The notes: generated by a model from the sequence alone, not told the origin. A stretch of 64,000 nucleotides of DNA from Halomonas organivorans (GCF_014192055.1 NZ_JACHXM010000002.1:1-64000); one strand, 5' to 3'; shown: positions 10,530-20,669, counted from the first letter of the stretch. Numbers and translations are program-made.

Positions 10530-12098
10530 ATGAATCCTCTACTTACCGCCGGACTGACTGGCCTGGCCCTGCTGCTGCCGCCGGCTCTTGCCCAGGCTTC
10601 TCCGGGTAGCGACGCCATCAATCGATACTGTTCGGGTTGTCACCAGCCCCAGGACGGCCCAGAAAGCTGGAGCCGCATCAGCCAACAGCGCAAGACGCCT
10701 GAGGGTTGGGACATGACGATCATACGCATGCAGACCATGCACGGCGTCACAGTGCCCATGGAAGCGCGCCGTGACATCGTCAAGTACCTGTCAGACACAC
10801 GGGGCCTTGCTCCCGAGGAAAGCGCCCCCCAGCGCGCCTTGATCGAGCGCCGCCTCAACCGGGTAGAGTCTTTCGACCATCCCACCTTCCAGGCGATGTG
10901 CGCACGTTGCCACACCGGTGGTCGCCCCTTGTTGCAACGCCGTCCCCAGAAGGAGTGGGAACGGCTTGTGCACTTCCATGTCGGGCAGTTCCCGACCCTG
11001 GAATATCAGTCGATGGCCCGGGACCGCGACTGGCTCGATATCGCCCTGAACGATATCGCCCCCTGGCTGGGCGACAGTCACGGATTGGAGAGTGAGGCCT
11101 GGCAGGCCTGGCAGGATAACGGGATCGACTCTCCGGATGGCGACTGGCAGTTGTGGGGCCACTGGCCCGGCGAGGGCGACTTCTATGCCGATGTCACCAT
11201 CACCGCAGCCGATGGCGAGGACGCCTATGACTTGACCCTGGACGGCGCCTTCACCGACGGCCGCCAACTCGACGGCGAGGGCCAAGCCATGGTCTACACC
11301 GGCTACGAGTGGCGAGCCAACCTGAACCTCAACGGCCACGACTTCAAGCAGGTGCTGGATCTTGCCGGTGACCGCCCCAACGGACGCATCTTCGATGACC
11401 GTGACGAGGCCTTCGGGATCCAGGTGGAGATGTTGCCCGCCGACGAGGTGGCCACGCCTGCCCTGGTGGCCAGCCAGCCGGCGGCACTCCAGGCCGGCAT
11501 GCGGGGGCGCCTGGTGTTGCTGGGTCACGGACTGGGCAAAGGCGGCATCGACCTGGGAGAGGGCGTGACGGTGCACGAGGTAGTCGAGCGCAGCGACAGC
11601 CGGGTGGTGCTCGACGTAGAAACCGCCTCCGACCTTACCCCCGGTTGGCTGCCGGTGCAGGTGGGCGAGGCCGATGCCGATACGCTGCTCGCCGGTTACC
11701 AGACCGTGGATCGCCTGGAGTTGAGTCCCGATCTCGGTGTGGCGCGGGTCGCCAGCGAGGCTACCCCGGCGGTCAGCGGCGTATTCAGTGCCCAGGGCTA
11801 CCTCGACAACCCCGAGGGCGACGACATCCCCCTGGGGCGGGTGCCGGTGACCTGGAGCGTCGCCCCCTGGGACGAGATCGCCGAGGACGAGGAGGACGTC
11901 AAGTATGCCGGCACCCTGGACGCCGCCACTGGCATCTTCTCCCCCGGCGGCGCGGGCCCCAATCCGCTGCGCCGATTCGACACCAACAACGCCGGCAACC
12001 TGCGGGTTACCGCCAGCGTAGTGGGCCAGGAGGACGTCCAGGACGACGCCCACCTGATCGTCACCGTGCAACGCTGGAACAACCCGCCGCTGCGCTAG
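10530..12098 (+). CDS. qhpA: Quinohemoprotein amine dehydrogenase alpha subunit (522 aa)
   Basis: The diheme cytochrome c subunit of periplasmic QHNDH, which takes electrons from the CTQ cofactor of the gamma subunit during oxidation of primary amines to aldehydes and ammonia. A signal peptide (residues 1 to about 23, ending ALAQA) is followed by two heme motifs: CSGCH at 34-38 and CARCH at 124-128. The rest forms the beta-rich domains of the family, and the length is typical. It heads a six-gene operon in the established qhp order. ATG 10530 lies downstream of a near-perfect sigma54 promoter. Confidence 0.95.
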   Translation: MNPLLTAGLTGLALLLPPALAQASPGSDAINRYCSGCHQPQDGPESWSRISQQRKTPEGWDMTIIRMQTMHGVTVPMEARRDIVKYLSDTRGLAPEESAPQRALIERRLNRVESFDHPTFQAMCARCHTGGRPLLQRRPQKEWERLVHFHVGQFPTLEYQSMARDRDWLDIALNDIAPWLGDSHGLESEAWQAWQDNGIDSPDGDWQLWGHWPGEGDFYADVTITAADGEDAYDLTLDGAFTDGRQLDGEGQAMVYTGYEWRANLNLNGHDFKQVLDLAGDRPNGRIFDDRDEAFGIQVEMLPADEVATPALVASQPAALQAGMRGRLVLLGHGLGKGGIDLGEGVTVHEVVERSDSRVVLDVETASDLTPGWLPVQVGEADADTLLAGYQTVDRLELSPDLGVARVASEATPAVSGVFSAQGYLDNPEGDDIPLGRVPVTWSVAPWDEIAEDEEDVKYAGTLDAATGIFSPGGAGPNPLRRFDTNNAGNLRVTASVVGQEDVQDDAHLIVTVQRWNNPPLR

Positions 12099-12107
12099 GA
12101 GGCCACC

Positions 12108-13535
12108 ATGGGAATCTTGCAAGCCATACCCCAGAACCTGCATCGGGTGGAGGTGGAAGGAGAACCACTTTGGTTCCATATCCCCACCACCAGCCTGTTC
12201 GCCCCGGACGCCCTGAGCGAGGAACTGCTCTCCCTGGCAGACCGTGCAGAAGGCCTGGATCCAGGTGCCTTGCCCGGTCACCTGTCGCAGGACATCGGCC
12301 ACGAGGACGTCAGGGCGCGCCTGGAGCAGCTCAAGGCGCTGAAGCTGATCACCGATGGCGCGGTGCAGGCCTACAACCCCACGGTCGAGGTGGAACAGTT
12401 CCCGCTATCCACCGTGGTCCTCAACGTCAACACCGGCTGCAACCTGAGTTGTAGCTACTGCTACAAGGAAGATCTCGACAATCCCCGTGACGGCAAGAAG
12501 ATGGATCTGGCCACGGCCCAGTCTTCCATCGAGCTGATGCTGCGCGAGGCGCCCCAGCGGGATCGCTACAACATCGTCTTCTTCGGCGGTGAGCCACTCA
12601 GCAACATGCCGCTGATCCGCGAGGTCGTCGAGTGGGCCGAGCAGCGCATCCACGGCCTCGGCAAGGCGGTGGACTTCACCCTGACGACCAACGCCACCCT
12701 GCTGACCGAGGAAAAGATCGCCTTCTTCGACGCCCACCGCTTCGGTCTCACGATCAGCATGGATGGGCCCAAGGCGATCCACGACAAGAACCGCATCGCC
12801 GTCAACGGCCAGGGCACCTACGATCTTGTGGCACGGCGCATCAAGCCGCTGCTGGCCAACTACCGCTCGCGGCCGGTGGGCGCCCGGGTCACCCTGACCC
12901 GGGGGGTGACCGACGTGATCGGCATCCACGACCACCTGGTCAACGAGTTGGGCTTCGCCGAGGCGGGCTTCGCCCCGGTGACCTCCGGCGACATGGCCGC
13001 ATACAACCTCACCAGCGAGGAACTGCAGACGGTCTTCGACGGCATGGTCGCGCTCGGCGAACGCGCCGTGGCCGCCGCCCTCGAGGGGCGCGACATCGGC
13101 TTCGGCAACTTCAATCAGTTGCTTACCGATCTCTGGGAGGGGCGCAGCAAGGCGGTGCCCTGTGGCGCCGGCCTGGGGCTGGTCTCGGTGGATCACGCCG
13201 GCGACGTGCACCTCTGTCACCGCTTCACCGGCTCCGACATGCCGACCTTCGGCAACGTCGACGATGGCCTGGACCATGACGGCCTCAAGCAGTTCGTCGA
13301 GGCCCGGGCGGATCGCAGCGAAAGGGGCTGTGCCGACTGCCGGATCCGCAACCTCTGCTCTGGCGGTTGCTACCACGAGAGCTATGCCCGTTACGGCGAT
13401 CCCATGACCCCCACCTACCACTACTGCGACCTGATGCGCGACTGGGTGGACTTTGGCATCCAGGCCTACGCGCGCATCCTGCGTCATAACCCCGCATTTC
13501 TCGACGGCCCCCTGGCCGGGAGGCAGAGCGCATGA
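12108..13535 (+). CDS. qhpD: Radical SAM maturase forming QHNDH thioether cross-links (475 aa)
   Basis: A cytoplasmic radical SAM/SPASM enzyme that makes the intrapeptidyl Cys-to-Asp/Glu thioether bonds in the QHNDH gamma subunit. The SAM cluster motif is C111-x3-C115-x2-C118 ([12 protein letters not shown]), followed by FFGGEP. The C-terminal SPASM region has clusters at [22 protein letters not shown] and YCDL. The ATG follows AGGAGG 9 bp after qhpA. Its end overlaps the qhpC start by 4 bp (ATGA), indicating translational coupling with its substrate peptide. Confidence 0.95.
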   Translation: MGILQAIPQNLHRVEVEGEPLWFHIPTTSLFAPDALSEELLSLADRAEGLDPGALPGHLSQDIGHEDVRARLEQLKALKLITDGAVQAYNPTVEVEQFPLSTVVLNVNTGCNLSCSYCYKEDLDNPRDGKKMDLATAQSSIELMLREAPQRDRYNIVFFGGEPLSNMPLIREVVEWAEQRIHGLGKAVDFTLTTNATLLTEEKIAFFDAHRFGLTISMDGPKAIHDKNRIAVNGQGTYDLVARRIKPLLANYRSRPVGARVTLTRGVTDVIGIHDHLVNELGFAEAGFAPVTSGDMAAYNLTSEELQTVFDGMVALGERAVAAALEGRDIGFGNFNQLLTDLWEGRSKAVPCGAGLGLVSVDHAGDVHLCHRFTGSDMPTFGNVDDGLDHDGLKQFVEARADRSERGCADCRIRNLCSGGCYHESYARYGDPMTPTYHYCDLMRDWVDFGIQAYARILRHNPAFLDGPLAGRQSA

Positions 13536-13906
13536 GCGATAACAAGAAGAGCTTGACTGAACTGGGGCTGGCCCCACTCAACCGCAAGGCGCGCGCCATG
13601 GAACGCGCCGCAACTCCCGAGGCGCTGGAGGAAGTCCAGGCCATGCAGACCGTGGCCGGCTGTACCTCGAGCTTCGATCCGGGCTGGGAGGTGGACCCTT
13701 TCGGCGGCGTGGCCTCGCTGTGCCAGCCCATGGAGGCGGACCTCTACGGCTGCGCCGACCCCTGCTGGTGGCCCGCCCAGGTGCCGGACACCATGAACAC
13801 CTATCCCGATTGGGCCGAAGGGGCCCCACGTGCCGAGGACGACTGGCGCAAGCTGGACAGCCTCGATCCGGGCAGTGCCGTCTATCCGGGAGGAAATCAG
13901 CAATGA
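13532..13906 (+). CDS. qhpC: QHNDH gamma subunit, CTQ-bearing catalytic peptide (124 aa)
   Basis: The small catalytic subunit carrying cysteine tryptophylquinone. All residues cross-linked in the Paracoccus protein have counterparts at a constant offset of 37: thioether pairs C44-E53, C64-D70 and C78-D86, and the CTQ pair C74-W80. It has no Sec signal; the first roughly 30-37 residues form the leader removed by QhpE. It overlaps qhpD and qhpB by 4 bp each. The core [17 protein letters not shown] makes the identification firm. Confidence 0.96.
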   Translation: MSDNKKSLTELGLAPLNRKARAMERAATPEALEEVQAMQTVAGCTSSFDPGWEVDPFGGVASLCQPMEADLYGCADPCWWPAQVPDTMNTYPDWAEGAPRAEDDWRKLDSLDPGSAVYPGGNQQ

Positions 13907-14988
13907 AGCGACTCAGCCTTACCCTGGCTGGCCTCATGGCCCTGGCAGGACAACCCTTGCTGGCCGCGGAGACCGGCACCGACGAGGTCCGCGAGTACCT
14001 GGTCACCATGGCACATCCCAACCAGCTACATGTGATCGACCCCGTGGCTCAGGAGATTGTGCGCACCTGTGACATCGAGGGTGACTTCGGCCCCGGCACG
14101 CTGCAGCTCTCCCCGGACAATCGCACGGCCTACATCCTGCATGACCGCTGGGAAGACGTGGTCGGCGTCGATCTCACCAACTGCGATGAAGTGTTCCACG
14201 CTCACGGCCCGCACGGCAACATCGGCGCCAAGGCCATGACCTCCATCGCCGTCAGCCCGGATGGAAAGCGAGTCTACGTCATCTGGGACCGTGTCGAGAA
14301 AAACCTCGATCACTACCGGGTGCTCGAGCCACAGCTGGCCGTATACGATACCTCCGCAGGCCTCGACGCCGAGCCCATCGCCACCTTCCCTGCCCCCCGC
14401 CAGGTACTGATCATGGCAACCGGTGCGGATGGCAGCCTCTACCTGGCAGGACCGGACATCTATCGCATGGACCCGTCCTCGGGCGAGATCGAGACCGCCA
14501 TCGCCAACCGTAGCTGGGATGACCCGGACTACGGGGACGTCGACTCCCTCTCGATATGGACCCTTGGCGAGGTCACCAACGACTTCATCAGGCCCTACGC
14601 CGTCGCCAAATACCCCGGCACGGAGGATGAATCGTGGTATTGGGGGGTTAACCGGGTCGACCTGACCACTGGCGAAACCGAGCGGAAAGAGATCGTGCCC
14701 TTCGAGACGCTCTTCTACTCCATCGTCCCGGATCCCAACGACAAGGACATCTACTACGGTGTCTTTAACCACATCACCAGGATAGATAGTAGCTCCAAGG
14801 AAGCCGTTGATGCCGTCGAGCTCGATCATACCTACTACAGCATCAACACCTCTTACGATGGCTCGCGGATTTACGTGGGCGGGGCCTCCCACGATATCGC
14901 CATCTATGATGATGAACTCAACGACCTGGGGCGCATACAGCTGCCAGGCGACATGAGCTTCTCTACTCTCAAGGTGGCGCGCTTCTGA
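13903..14988 (+). CDS. qhpB: Quinohemoprotein amine dehydrogenase beta subunit (361 aa)
   Basis: The seven-bladed beta-propeller subunit of QHNDH that packs against the gamma subunit. A Sec signal peptide (1 to about 20, [16 protein letters not shown]) is followed by repeated propeller strands ([39 protein letters not shown]). I start at ATG 13903, overlapping the qhpC stop, with GGAGG just upstream; the longer open frame from 13720 lies inside qhpC. The length is typical of the family. Confidence 0.93.
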   Translation: MKRLSLTLAGLMALAGQPLLAAETGTDEVREYLVTMAHPNQLHVIDPVAQEIVRTCDIEGDFGPGTLQLSPDNRTAYILHDRWEDVVGVDLTNCDEVFHAHGPHGNIGAKAMTSIAVSPDGKRVYVIWDRVEKNLDHYRVLEPQLAVYDTSAGLDAEPIATFPAPRQVLIMATGADGSLYLAGPDIYRMDPSSGEIETAIANRSWDDPDYGDVDSLSIWTLGEVTNDFIRPYAVAKYPGTEDESWYWGVNRVDLTTGETERKEIVPFETLFYSIVPDPNDKDIYYGVFNHITRIDSSSKEAVDAVELDHTYYSINTSYDGSRIYVGGASHDIAIYDDELNDLGRIQLPGDMSFSTLKVARF

Positions 14989-15058
14989 GACCGTGACGCG
15001 CATCCCTGTTGGCCGGGGCTCCTGGAGTCACCGGCCCTTTTGTTGGGGGGAAAGGCCG

Positions 15059-16768
15059 ATGCTCACAAGACCAGGGAGTGGCCGCAAGTCCAGCCAGGCG
15101 TTGCCCTGGGGCTGGCTCTACCGGCCCCTCAAGGCACGGCGACTGGCGCTGGCCCGGCTCCTGGCATTGAGTCTGCTCACCACGGGGCTCGCGCTGTTGC
15201 CACCGCTACTGACCCAGCGGCTGATCGACCAAGGCCTGACTCAAGGCGACTTCACATGGGTCGTGACCTATGTGACCGCCTTGGTGCTGCTGGGCCTGGT
15301 GACCCTGACCCTGCAGGGCGTGACCCGCCTGCAGCACGTGGCACTCTCCGCCCGGCTGCTGCTGTCGCTGCGCCGCTCGCTGCTGCGTCATCTACTGCGC
15401 CTTGCCCCGGCCCGCTGGCAGGCCCGGGGACGAGGCGACCTGATGAGCCGACTCGACGGCGACTTGTCGGTCCTCCAGGGCTTCGCCCTGGATGGCCTGC
15501 TGGGCGGACTCTCCAACCTGCTGGGGCTGGTGGGCGCCCTGGCCATGATCGGCGTTTTCAGTCCCCTGCTGATGGCCTTGATAGCGGTTCTGGTACCCAT
15601 TCAATGGCTCTGGCTTCGCGCCTGGCGGCCGGCGCTCACCCGTCGCCAACAGGCACTGCGCGAGCAGAGTGGCGATATCTCCGGGTTCTGGCAGGATACC
15701 CTGGCCCACGGACCCTGGTTTCAGGGCCAGGCTCTGGAAGCCTCGCGACTCAACCGCCTTCAGGGGCTCGGTCACGAACAGCTGCGCCGCCTCTTGGCGG
15801 TGCGCTGGGTAGGCTTCCTCAGCGACATGGGACCACAGTTGATCCTCGCCCTGGCCCGGGCCGGGGTGCTGCTGCTCGGCGGCTATCTGGTGATCCAGGG
15901 ACGGTTGCAACTGGGCGAGCTGGTGGCACTGCTGGCCTACCTGGGCATGGTAATGGCACCCATCGGCGGCCTACTCGGTCTCTATGGCGGTTGGCAGCGG
16001 GCTCGGGTCAGCGCCGAACGCCTCGCCGAGCTCTTCGACGAACCGGCCATGCGCGATCCTTACCTGGGAAAGCGCCCCTGCGGCCCCGATGAAATTCGTC
16101 TCGAACACCTGCGTTTCCGCCACTCCGGTCAAACGGAATGGCTACTGGACGGTGTGGAGCTCACCCTGGAACCGGGCACCAAGGTGCTGATCGAGGGACC
16201 CTCCGGGGCCGGCAAGAGCAGCCTGATTCGCCTGCTGCTGGGCCTGGAGACGCCCGAAGAAGGCGCGATCCGCGTGGATGGCGTGCCACTCGTCGAGCTC
16301 TCCCGCCACCACTGGCTCAAGCGGGTGGCCTGGGTGGAACAGCACCCGAGCCTGCTGCGAGGCAGCCTGGCCCAGACGCTGCGCGCTCTGGCGCCCGAGG
16401 CCAAGGACCACGAACTGATCGAGGCCCTGGCGAGGGTCGGCCTCTCCGACTGGTTCAACGGCTTACCCCTGGGTCTGGACACCGAGCTGGGCGATCTGGG
16501 CGGCAGGGTCTCCGGCGGCCAGCGGGCGCGGTTGGCCTTGGCCCGGGCACTGCTCAAGAAGCCCCGGCTGGTGTTGCTGGACGAACCCACCTCGGCACTC
16601 GACCCTGAGGCCGCCCGAGCCTTCGACACCCTGCTCGACCAGGTGCTGGCCGATACCAGTCGGCTGATTATCAGTCATCAAGGGGACAATTTCAGGAATC
16701 TGGATGGCCGCTACCGTCTGGCGACGGGGCGACTGGTCGCGGTCTCGGAGTCGGCGTCGTGCCTCTGA
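15059..16768 (+). CDS. qhpF: QhpF-type ABC exporter of the QHNDH gamma subunit (569 aa)
   Basis: A fused membrane/ATPase ABC exporter half-transporter. About six membrane segments fill residues 25-310. The nucleotide-binding domain has Walker A GPSGAGKSS near residue 382, the signature SGGQRARLALARAL and Walker B LVLLDEPTSALD. In the qhp system this protein is thought to export the cross-linked gamma subunit to the periplasm. I choose ATG 15059, after GGGGGAAAGG, over the GTG at 14993 that would add a proline- and glycine-rich stretch with no family likeness. It overlaps qhpE by 10 bp. Confidence 0.9.
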   Translation: MLTRPGSGRKSSQALPWGWLYRPLKARRLALARLLALSLLTTGLALLPPLLTQRLIDQGLTQGDFTWVVTYVTALVLLGLVTLTLQGVTRLQHVALSARLLLSLRRSLLRHLLRLAPARWQARGRGDLMSRLDGDLSVLQGFALDGLLGGLSNLLGLVGALAMIGVFSPLLMALIAVLVPIQWLWLRAWRPALTRRQQALREQSGDISGFWQDTLAHGPWFQGQALEASRLNRLQGLGHEQLRRLLAVRWVGFLSDMGPQLILALARAGVLLLGGYLVIQGRLQLGELVALLAYLGMVMAPIGGLLGLYGGWQRARVSAERLAELFDEPAMRDPYLGKRPCGPDEIRLEHLRFRHSGQTEWLLDGVELTLEPGTKVLIEGPSGAGKSSLIRLLLGLETPEEGAIRVDGVPLVELSRHHWLKRVAWVEQHPSLLRGSLAQTLRALAPEAKDHELIEALARVGLSDWFNGLPLGLDTELGDLGGRVSGGQRARLALARALLKKPRLVLLDEPTSALDPEAARAFDTLLDQVLADTSRLIISHQGDNFRNLDGRYRLATGRLVAVSESASCL

Positions 16769-17412
16769 TATCGACCCAGACGCCGAGCCTGGGTCTGATC
16801 GATAGCGGCGTGCCTGCGGGCACGGCCCTGGTACGCTTCCACTCACCCGGCTCTCCTGACGCCGAGGATCGGCTGGGCCATGGGCGGGCCATCCTCGCCA
16901 CCCTGGGCCACTATCTGCCGCTATCGCGGCTGGAGATCGCTCTCTACAAGCTGTTCGAGACGCGTCTGACTGCCGATGCCGCTGACCTGGCGGCGGCCTT
17001 CGAATGGTACGCCACGGCCCCCCCGGCCTGGCTGCTGTGCAGCTTGGGGCTTCCCCGCAGCGATGACCGCCTGCAGACCGCGGTGGAACGACTGCAGGTC
17101 GCCGGCACACGGATCATCGCTTCGAGCCCCCGCTTCGGGGCACCCACCTACCCCGCGGCCTGGCCCGGGGTGATCGCGGTCAGCGGCGCGGCGGGCCTGT
17201 TGCCGGGCCCGCCGCGCCAGGGACGCGATGGCCGCTGGTATGCCTGCGTCTGGGCGGCGCGAAGAGCGAGCGTGGAGAGCCCTTGGCAGCCCTGGATGAC
17301 GGGGCCGCCACCGGCGGGAACACCGTCACCCCTGGGCGGGGCCAGCTTCGCCGCGGCCCATGCCCTGGGCTATTGGCTAGCAAAGGAAGTCGGCGAATCG
17401 CTAATGCGGTGA
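16759..17412 (+). CDS. qhpE: Subtilisin-like leader peptidase of QHNDH gamma subunit (217 aa)
   Basis: A small cytoplasmic subtilase that removes the QhpC leader. The triad is visible as Asp15 (LGLIDSG), His41 (GHGRA) and Ser196 (GGASFAAAH). At 217 residues it is much shorter than secreted subtilisins and has no signal peptide, as known for QhpE. It starts at GTG 16759 inside the end of qhpF. It ends the plus-strand operon, tail to tail with qhpG. Confidence 0.93.
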   Translation: MPLISTQTPSLGLIDSGVPAGTALVRFHSPGSPDAEDRLGHGRAILATLGHYLPLSRLEIALYKLFETRLTADAADLAAAFEWYATAPPAWLLCSLGLPRSDDRLQTAVERLQVAGTRIIASSPRFGAPTYPAAWPGVIAVSGAAGLLPGPPRQGRDGRWYACVWAARRASVESPWQPWMTGPPPAGTPSPLGGASFAAAHALGYWLAKEVGESLMR

Positions 17413-17459
17413 CCGGATGACAGTCTAGGCCTCGCCCCGACAGGGGGGAACATACGCTG

Positions 17460-18809
17460 TCACCGCTCTTCGAATCGGGACGCCGGCGTGTCAACCGCGA
17501 GGCCTGAACCAGGGAGAACCGGCCAGTCAGAATGATCGGCCCACCAGTGGATCACCGCCGAGGCCGCGGGACCCGCTTCGGCCAGCAGTCTCGCCGCCAG
17601 GTCATGATCATCGGCTTGCATGGCCCTGACCAGCGGTGCCAGGGGCAAGCCCGCCACCGCCTGGATGCCCAACGGTTGATCCGGAGTAGTCACCAACTCC
17701 CGCTCGGCCATGCGGGTACCGACGATGGCCGGGCCGCGCTTCACCCGCACTCGTGCCCAGGGCTCGGGCAGATGCATGAGCTGGTGATCGGGCCAGTGGC
17801 TGCGCACCGCCCAATAGGGCGACGGCTCGGCTGCCATGGCCTGGCGATAGAAATCGCGCCCGGCCCGGGCGAAGCGCCAGTACTGGGCATCCTGGCGACG
17901 CTGGTGGAAACGCTCCAGGGGAGCGATGGCCTGGCCCTCAAGCAGGCTATGGAGGACCGGGGCCAGGCCATGGGCCGAGGAGAGCGCATTGAAGATGCCC
18001 TGGCCGGAGAGGGGATCGATGGCCATGGCGGCATCCCCCAGACGCCAGACTCGCTCATGCCGGACCCGGGTGCGTCCCGGCATGCCGGGGCGCCGATAAT
18101 GGTGGTCGATCTTGGCGGCGCCCCATAGCGTGGCCAGGGTTGGCTGGGCGGCCAACCAGGCGTCGGGATCGGAGCGGGCTTGCTGAAGGGTCGGCTCCGG
18201 CAGGGCCAGCTGCAGATACTGCTGGCCGTGAAGGCGCGACCACCAGGCCCAGCCGCCGCCGGACAGCGACAAGGCGGCACTAGCCGGCGTTGCTTCAGAG
18301 GCGTCACCGCACAGGATCCAGGCCGGGGTCGACCATGGCGCCGTGTCGTGAAAATGCCGCCTCGCCATCGCCCGCCCCCGGGCCTCCACCCCCCAGGGTG
18401 CGGTAAGCACCCGGCCATCAGCCAGGGTCAGCCGAGCCTGATCGCCATCACTCGCGAGGCCGGTGATTCGCGCCTCGATCACCGGGATACCCGCATCGCG
18501 AAGATCCACCAGCAGGGCGGCATCGAAGACCGGGCGAGGTAGCAACCACTCGGCGTTCGGCGCCCGCGCCTCTCCACCCCAGATGACCCGGCGTGGTAGA
18601 GGGCCCACCGCACAGGCGGCGGCCCGGTCCAGCCCCAGGCCCTGAAGGGCCTGGAGGCTGCGCCGAGAAATCCCCTCGATGGCGCGGTAGTCGCGACAGC
18701 GCCCCACCACCGTGATCCGCCGGCCGGCCCTGTGAAGCAGCATGGCCAAGGCAGCCCCGGCAGGGCCGCCCCCGGCGATCAGCACCTCGCTGGGCTCGGC
18801 TCGGGTCAT
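17460..18809 (-). CDS. qhpG: FAD-dependent tryptophan monooxygenase for CTQ biogenesis (449 aa)
   Basis: A flavoprotein monooxygenase of the tryptophan-halogenase-like/PHBH fold that hydroxylates the gamma-subunit tryptophan. The dinucleotide motif GGGPAG is at residues 13-18 and the second FAD motif reads GDAAMAIDPLSGQGI. It lies on the strand opposite the main operon, and its ATG overlaps the stop of the outer-membrane protein gene by one base (TGATG), so the two are translationally coupled. Family and context make the assignment strong. Confidence 0.92.
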   Translation of the reverse strand: MTRAEPSEVLIAGGGPAGAALAMLLHRAGRRITVVGRCRDYRAIEGISRRSLQALQGLGLDRAAACAVGPLPRRVIWGGEARAPNAEWLLPRPVFDAALLVDLRDAGIPVIEARITGLASDGDQARLTLADGRVLTAPWGVEARGRAMARRHFHDTAPWSTPAWILCGDASEATPASAALSLSGGGWAWWSRLHGQQYLQLALPEPTLQQARSDPDAWLAAQPTLATLWGAAKIDHHYRRPGMPGRTRVRHERVWRLGDAAMAIDPLSGQGIFNALSSAHGLAPVLHSLLEGQAIAPLERFHQRRQDAQYWRFARAGRDFYRQAMAAEPSPYWAVRSHWPDHQLMHLPEPWARVRVKRGPAIVGTRMAERELVTTPDQPLGIQAVAGLPLAPLVRAMQADDHDLAARLLAEAGPAASAVIHWWADHSDWPVLPGSGLAVDTPASRFEER

Positions 18810-20122
18810 CAGAAGAAAACTCCCACCAGCAGTTGGGCATAGGAAGACGTGTCATCGTCGCCGAGCTGGATACCGCCCTGCGCCGCGCTCCTGTCGGGAG
18901 CGTACCAGCCCAGCAGCGGGGAGACATAGAGCCAGTCGTTGGGCAGCCACTCGGCGTAGAGATTGAGCTCGCGGCCGCCCATATCGGGCTGACTGGTCGT
19001 GTCCCGGGTCTCGAAGTCGTAGGCCAGCAGGCCCAACGAAAGCGTGTCGTCAACTGACCCTGTGAGGCCCAGTCGCCACGCCTCGGCGTTACTGTTGAAG
19101 GGGCCAGCATAGTTGCCCGCCACCTCGCCCTGAAACCAGGTGCCATAGCCACGGGTGACGCCATAAAAGAGTGGATCCCAGGCCTCGGAGAAGCGACTGT
19201 ACCGTAGGGACAGGGTGGGTTGGCCGGGCAATTCGGCAAAGGTCCAGGCCGGCTCAAGGTATCCAGCGTTCTCCTGAGTGTCCTTGCGCTGATGGGCGAA
19301 CTCGCCACGCAGGGTCAGCGCCTCGTCCACCAGACGCTGTTCGAAGCGTAGACTATAGACGTCCATGCCATCACGCTGGGACTGGAAGGCGCTGGCCTCG
19401 GCCTCGTCGACGCCCAGACCGCGCAGGTAGCTGGCCTCGACCAGGCCGCTGCCATGATCATGGGAGAAGCTGAAGGCCGCCATTTCGGTACTGGCCTGCG
19501 CCACATTATCCGATTCGAACCAGGCCAGTTGGCCCTGCCAGCCTGCGTGTCCAAGCGACGCCACGGCGGTGCGGTCGAAGGCCTTGCGCCCGGCCAGATA
19601 ATAGGCACCGCCGCGGTCGAGCTCATCGCCCAGGGCATCGCCCAGGCTGAGGGAGTCACCGGCCACCAGGAAACCATCTCCCAGGGTAATCGGCTGACGT
19701 CCCATGGAAATATCCAGGCTCCAGGGCGAATCAGGCGCCCCCAGCGATTCACTGCGATAACCTAGAAATGCGTCCTCCAGGTCCAATTCCCGCTCATTCC
19801 CCGAGGTAAAGCCGGCGGCGTCACCATCGCCCCAGGTACCGGTGCCCACCGTACTGACCCGGCCATAAAGGCCGTCCGCCTTGGGGCTGAGCTCGGCGCC
19901 AAGGGTCAGCACGCCCTCCTGCCAGCGGTGGCGCCCGGCCTCGGCGGCCCCGGAGGCATATCCACGATCACTGTGAAAGACGCCCATCAGGGCCTGGACA
20001 TCGACATTCACAGTCGAATGTCCCAGATCAGTCATCTCATACCCCTGGGCGGGTAAGGCAGCGACCAGCAATAGGCTACCCAAGGCTGTTTTATTGTTCC
20101 TTGCAAGCATGGATTGATACAC
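18809..20122 (-). CDS. Outer-membrane beta-barrel porin-like protein linked to QHNDH (437 aa)
   Basis: A probable substrate-specific channel in the outer membrane. A signal peptide (ALGSLLLVAALPAQG) is followed by many alternating amphipathic strands rich in Gly, Tyr, Trp and Asp, and the protein ends in GVFF, the aromatic C-terminus that BAM substrates need. GTG 20122 follows AAGG; an ATG at 20110 is an alternative. A sigma54 promoter lies about 145 bp upstream. It is first in a two-gene operon with qhpG, which suggests entry of amines or exit of products. I cannot name its family precisely. Confidence 0.8.
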   Translation of the reverse strand: MYQSMLARNNKTALGSLLLVAALPAQGYEMTDLGHSTVNVDVQALMGVFHSDRGYASGAAEAGRHRWQEGVLTLGAELSPKADGLYGRVSTVGTGTWGDGDAAGFTSGNERELDLEDAFLGYRSESLGAPDSPWSLDISMGRQPITLGDGFLVAGDSLSLGDALGDELDRGGAYYLAGRKAFDRTAVASLGHAGWQGQLAWFESDNVAQASTEMAAFSFSHDHGSGLVEASYLRGLGVDEAEASAFQSQRDGMDVYSLRFEQRLVDEALTLRGEFAHQRKDTQENAGYLEPAWTFAELPGQPTLSLRYSRFSEAWDPLFYGVTRGYGTWFQGEVAGNYAGPFNSNAEAWRLGLTGSVDDTLSLGLLAYDFETRDTTSQPDMGGRELNLYAEWLPNDWLYVSPLLGWYAPDRSAAQGGIQLGDDDTSSYAQLLVGVFF

Positions 20123-20266
20123 GAGTCACCTTGTCCGTTATTGGATTTCTGTCTAGAAGCTTTCATGCCTCTGTATCTGTGGAGCGCCAAGGGTTCATTT
20201 GATCATTAGAAGGATCATGTCAATTGAGTGGGTCATGCATATTATCGGCGCCCGCCCCAGGGATAA

Positions 20267-20282
20267 TGCAAGGACAATGCCA
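20267..20282 (-). promoter_or_regulatory. Sigma54 -24/-12 promoter of the porin-qhpG operon
   Basis: On the minus strand the bases read TGGCATTGTCCTTGCA, with GG at 20281-20280 and GC at 20269-20268, the sigma54 spacing. It departs from consensus only in the CG after TGGCA. It lies 145 bp upstream of the porin start. Confidence 0.75.
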
Positions 20283-20373
20283 AACCACAACATCCCGCAA
20301 GCCACTGGAAAAAATATATTTTTTTAAAACAAGCCTCCCTTTCGCGCTGAACATATCGCCATTGTGATTCAAT

Positions 20374-20393
20374 TTGAGATTTAACATTCTCAA
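20374..20393. promoter_or_regulatory. Inverted repeat, possible enhancer for the porin promoter
   Basis: TTGAGA-N8-TCTCAA is a perfect inverted repeat about 95-110 bp upstream of the porin -24 element, the usual distance for an activator site of a sigma54 promoter. Confidence 0.4.
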
Positions 20394-20656
20394 GATGATT
20401 CAGGTACTCTAGAGGGAAAGAAAAAACTGTCCGTCATCTAAAGAATCAACACTCGAACGTTAAGCATCGATGCATGCAGCATGTATCTCCATATTTGTCA
20501 CCCGCTGTTATATAAACAACCTCCATAAACCTAACACCTGTTCTTTTCCACTCTCAGAGTGCACTGCCATCATACTCCTACCAAGAAAGCATTGATTGGT
20601 CATAAGTATTTCTGAAAGGCCATATGACGCTGGAATCAACGGCAACCGAACAGAGC

Positions 20657-20669
20657 GAGACACCGTCTC
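20657..20669. promoter_or_regulatory. Inverted repeat, possible enhancer for the ALDH promoter
   Basis: GAGAC-ACC-GTCTC is a perfect inverted repeat about 130 bp upstream of the -24 element of the plus-strand sigma54 promoter. GAGAC also occurs in the boxes upstream of qhpA. Confidence 0.4.
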
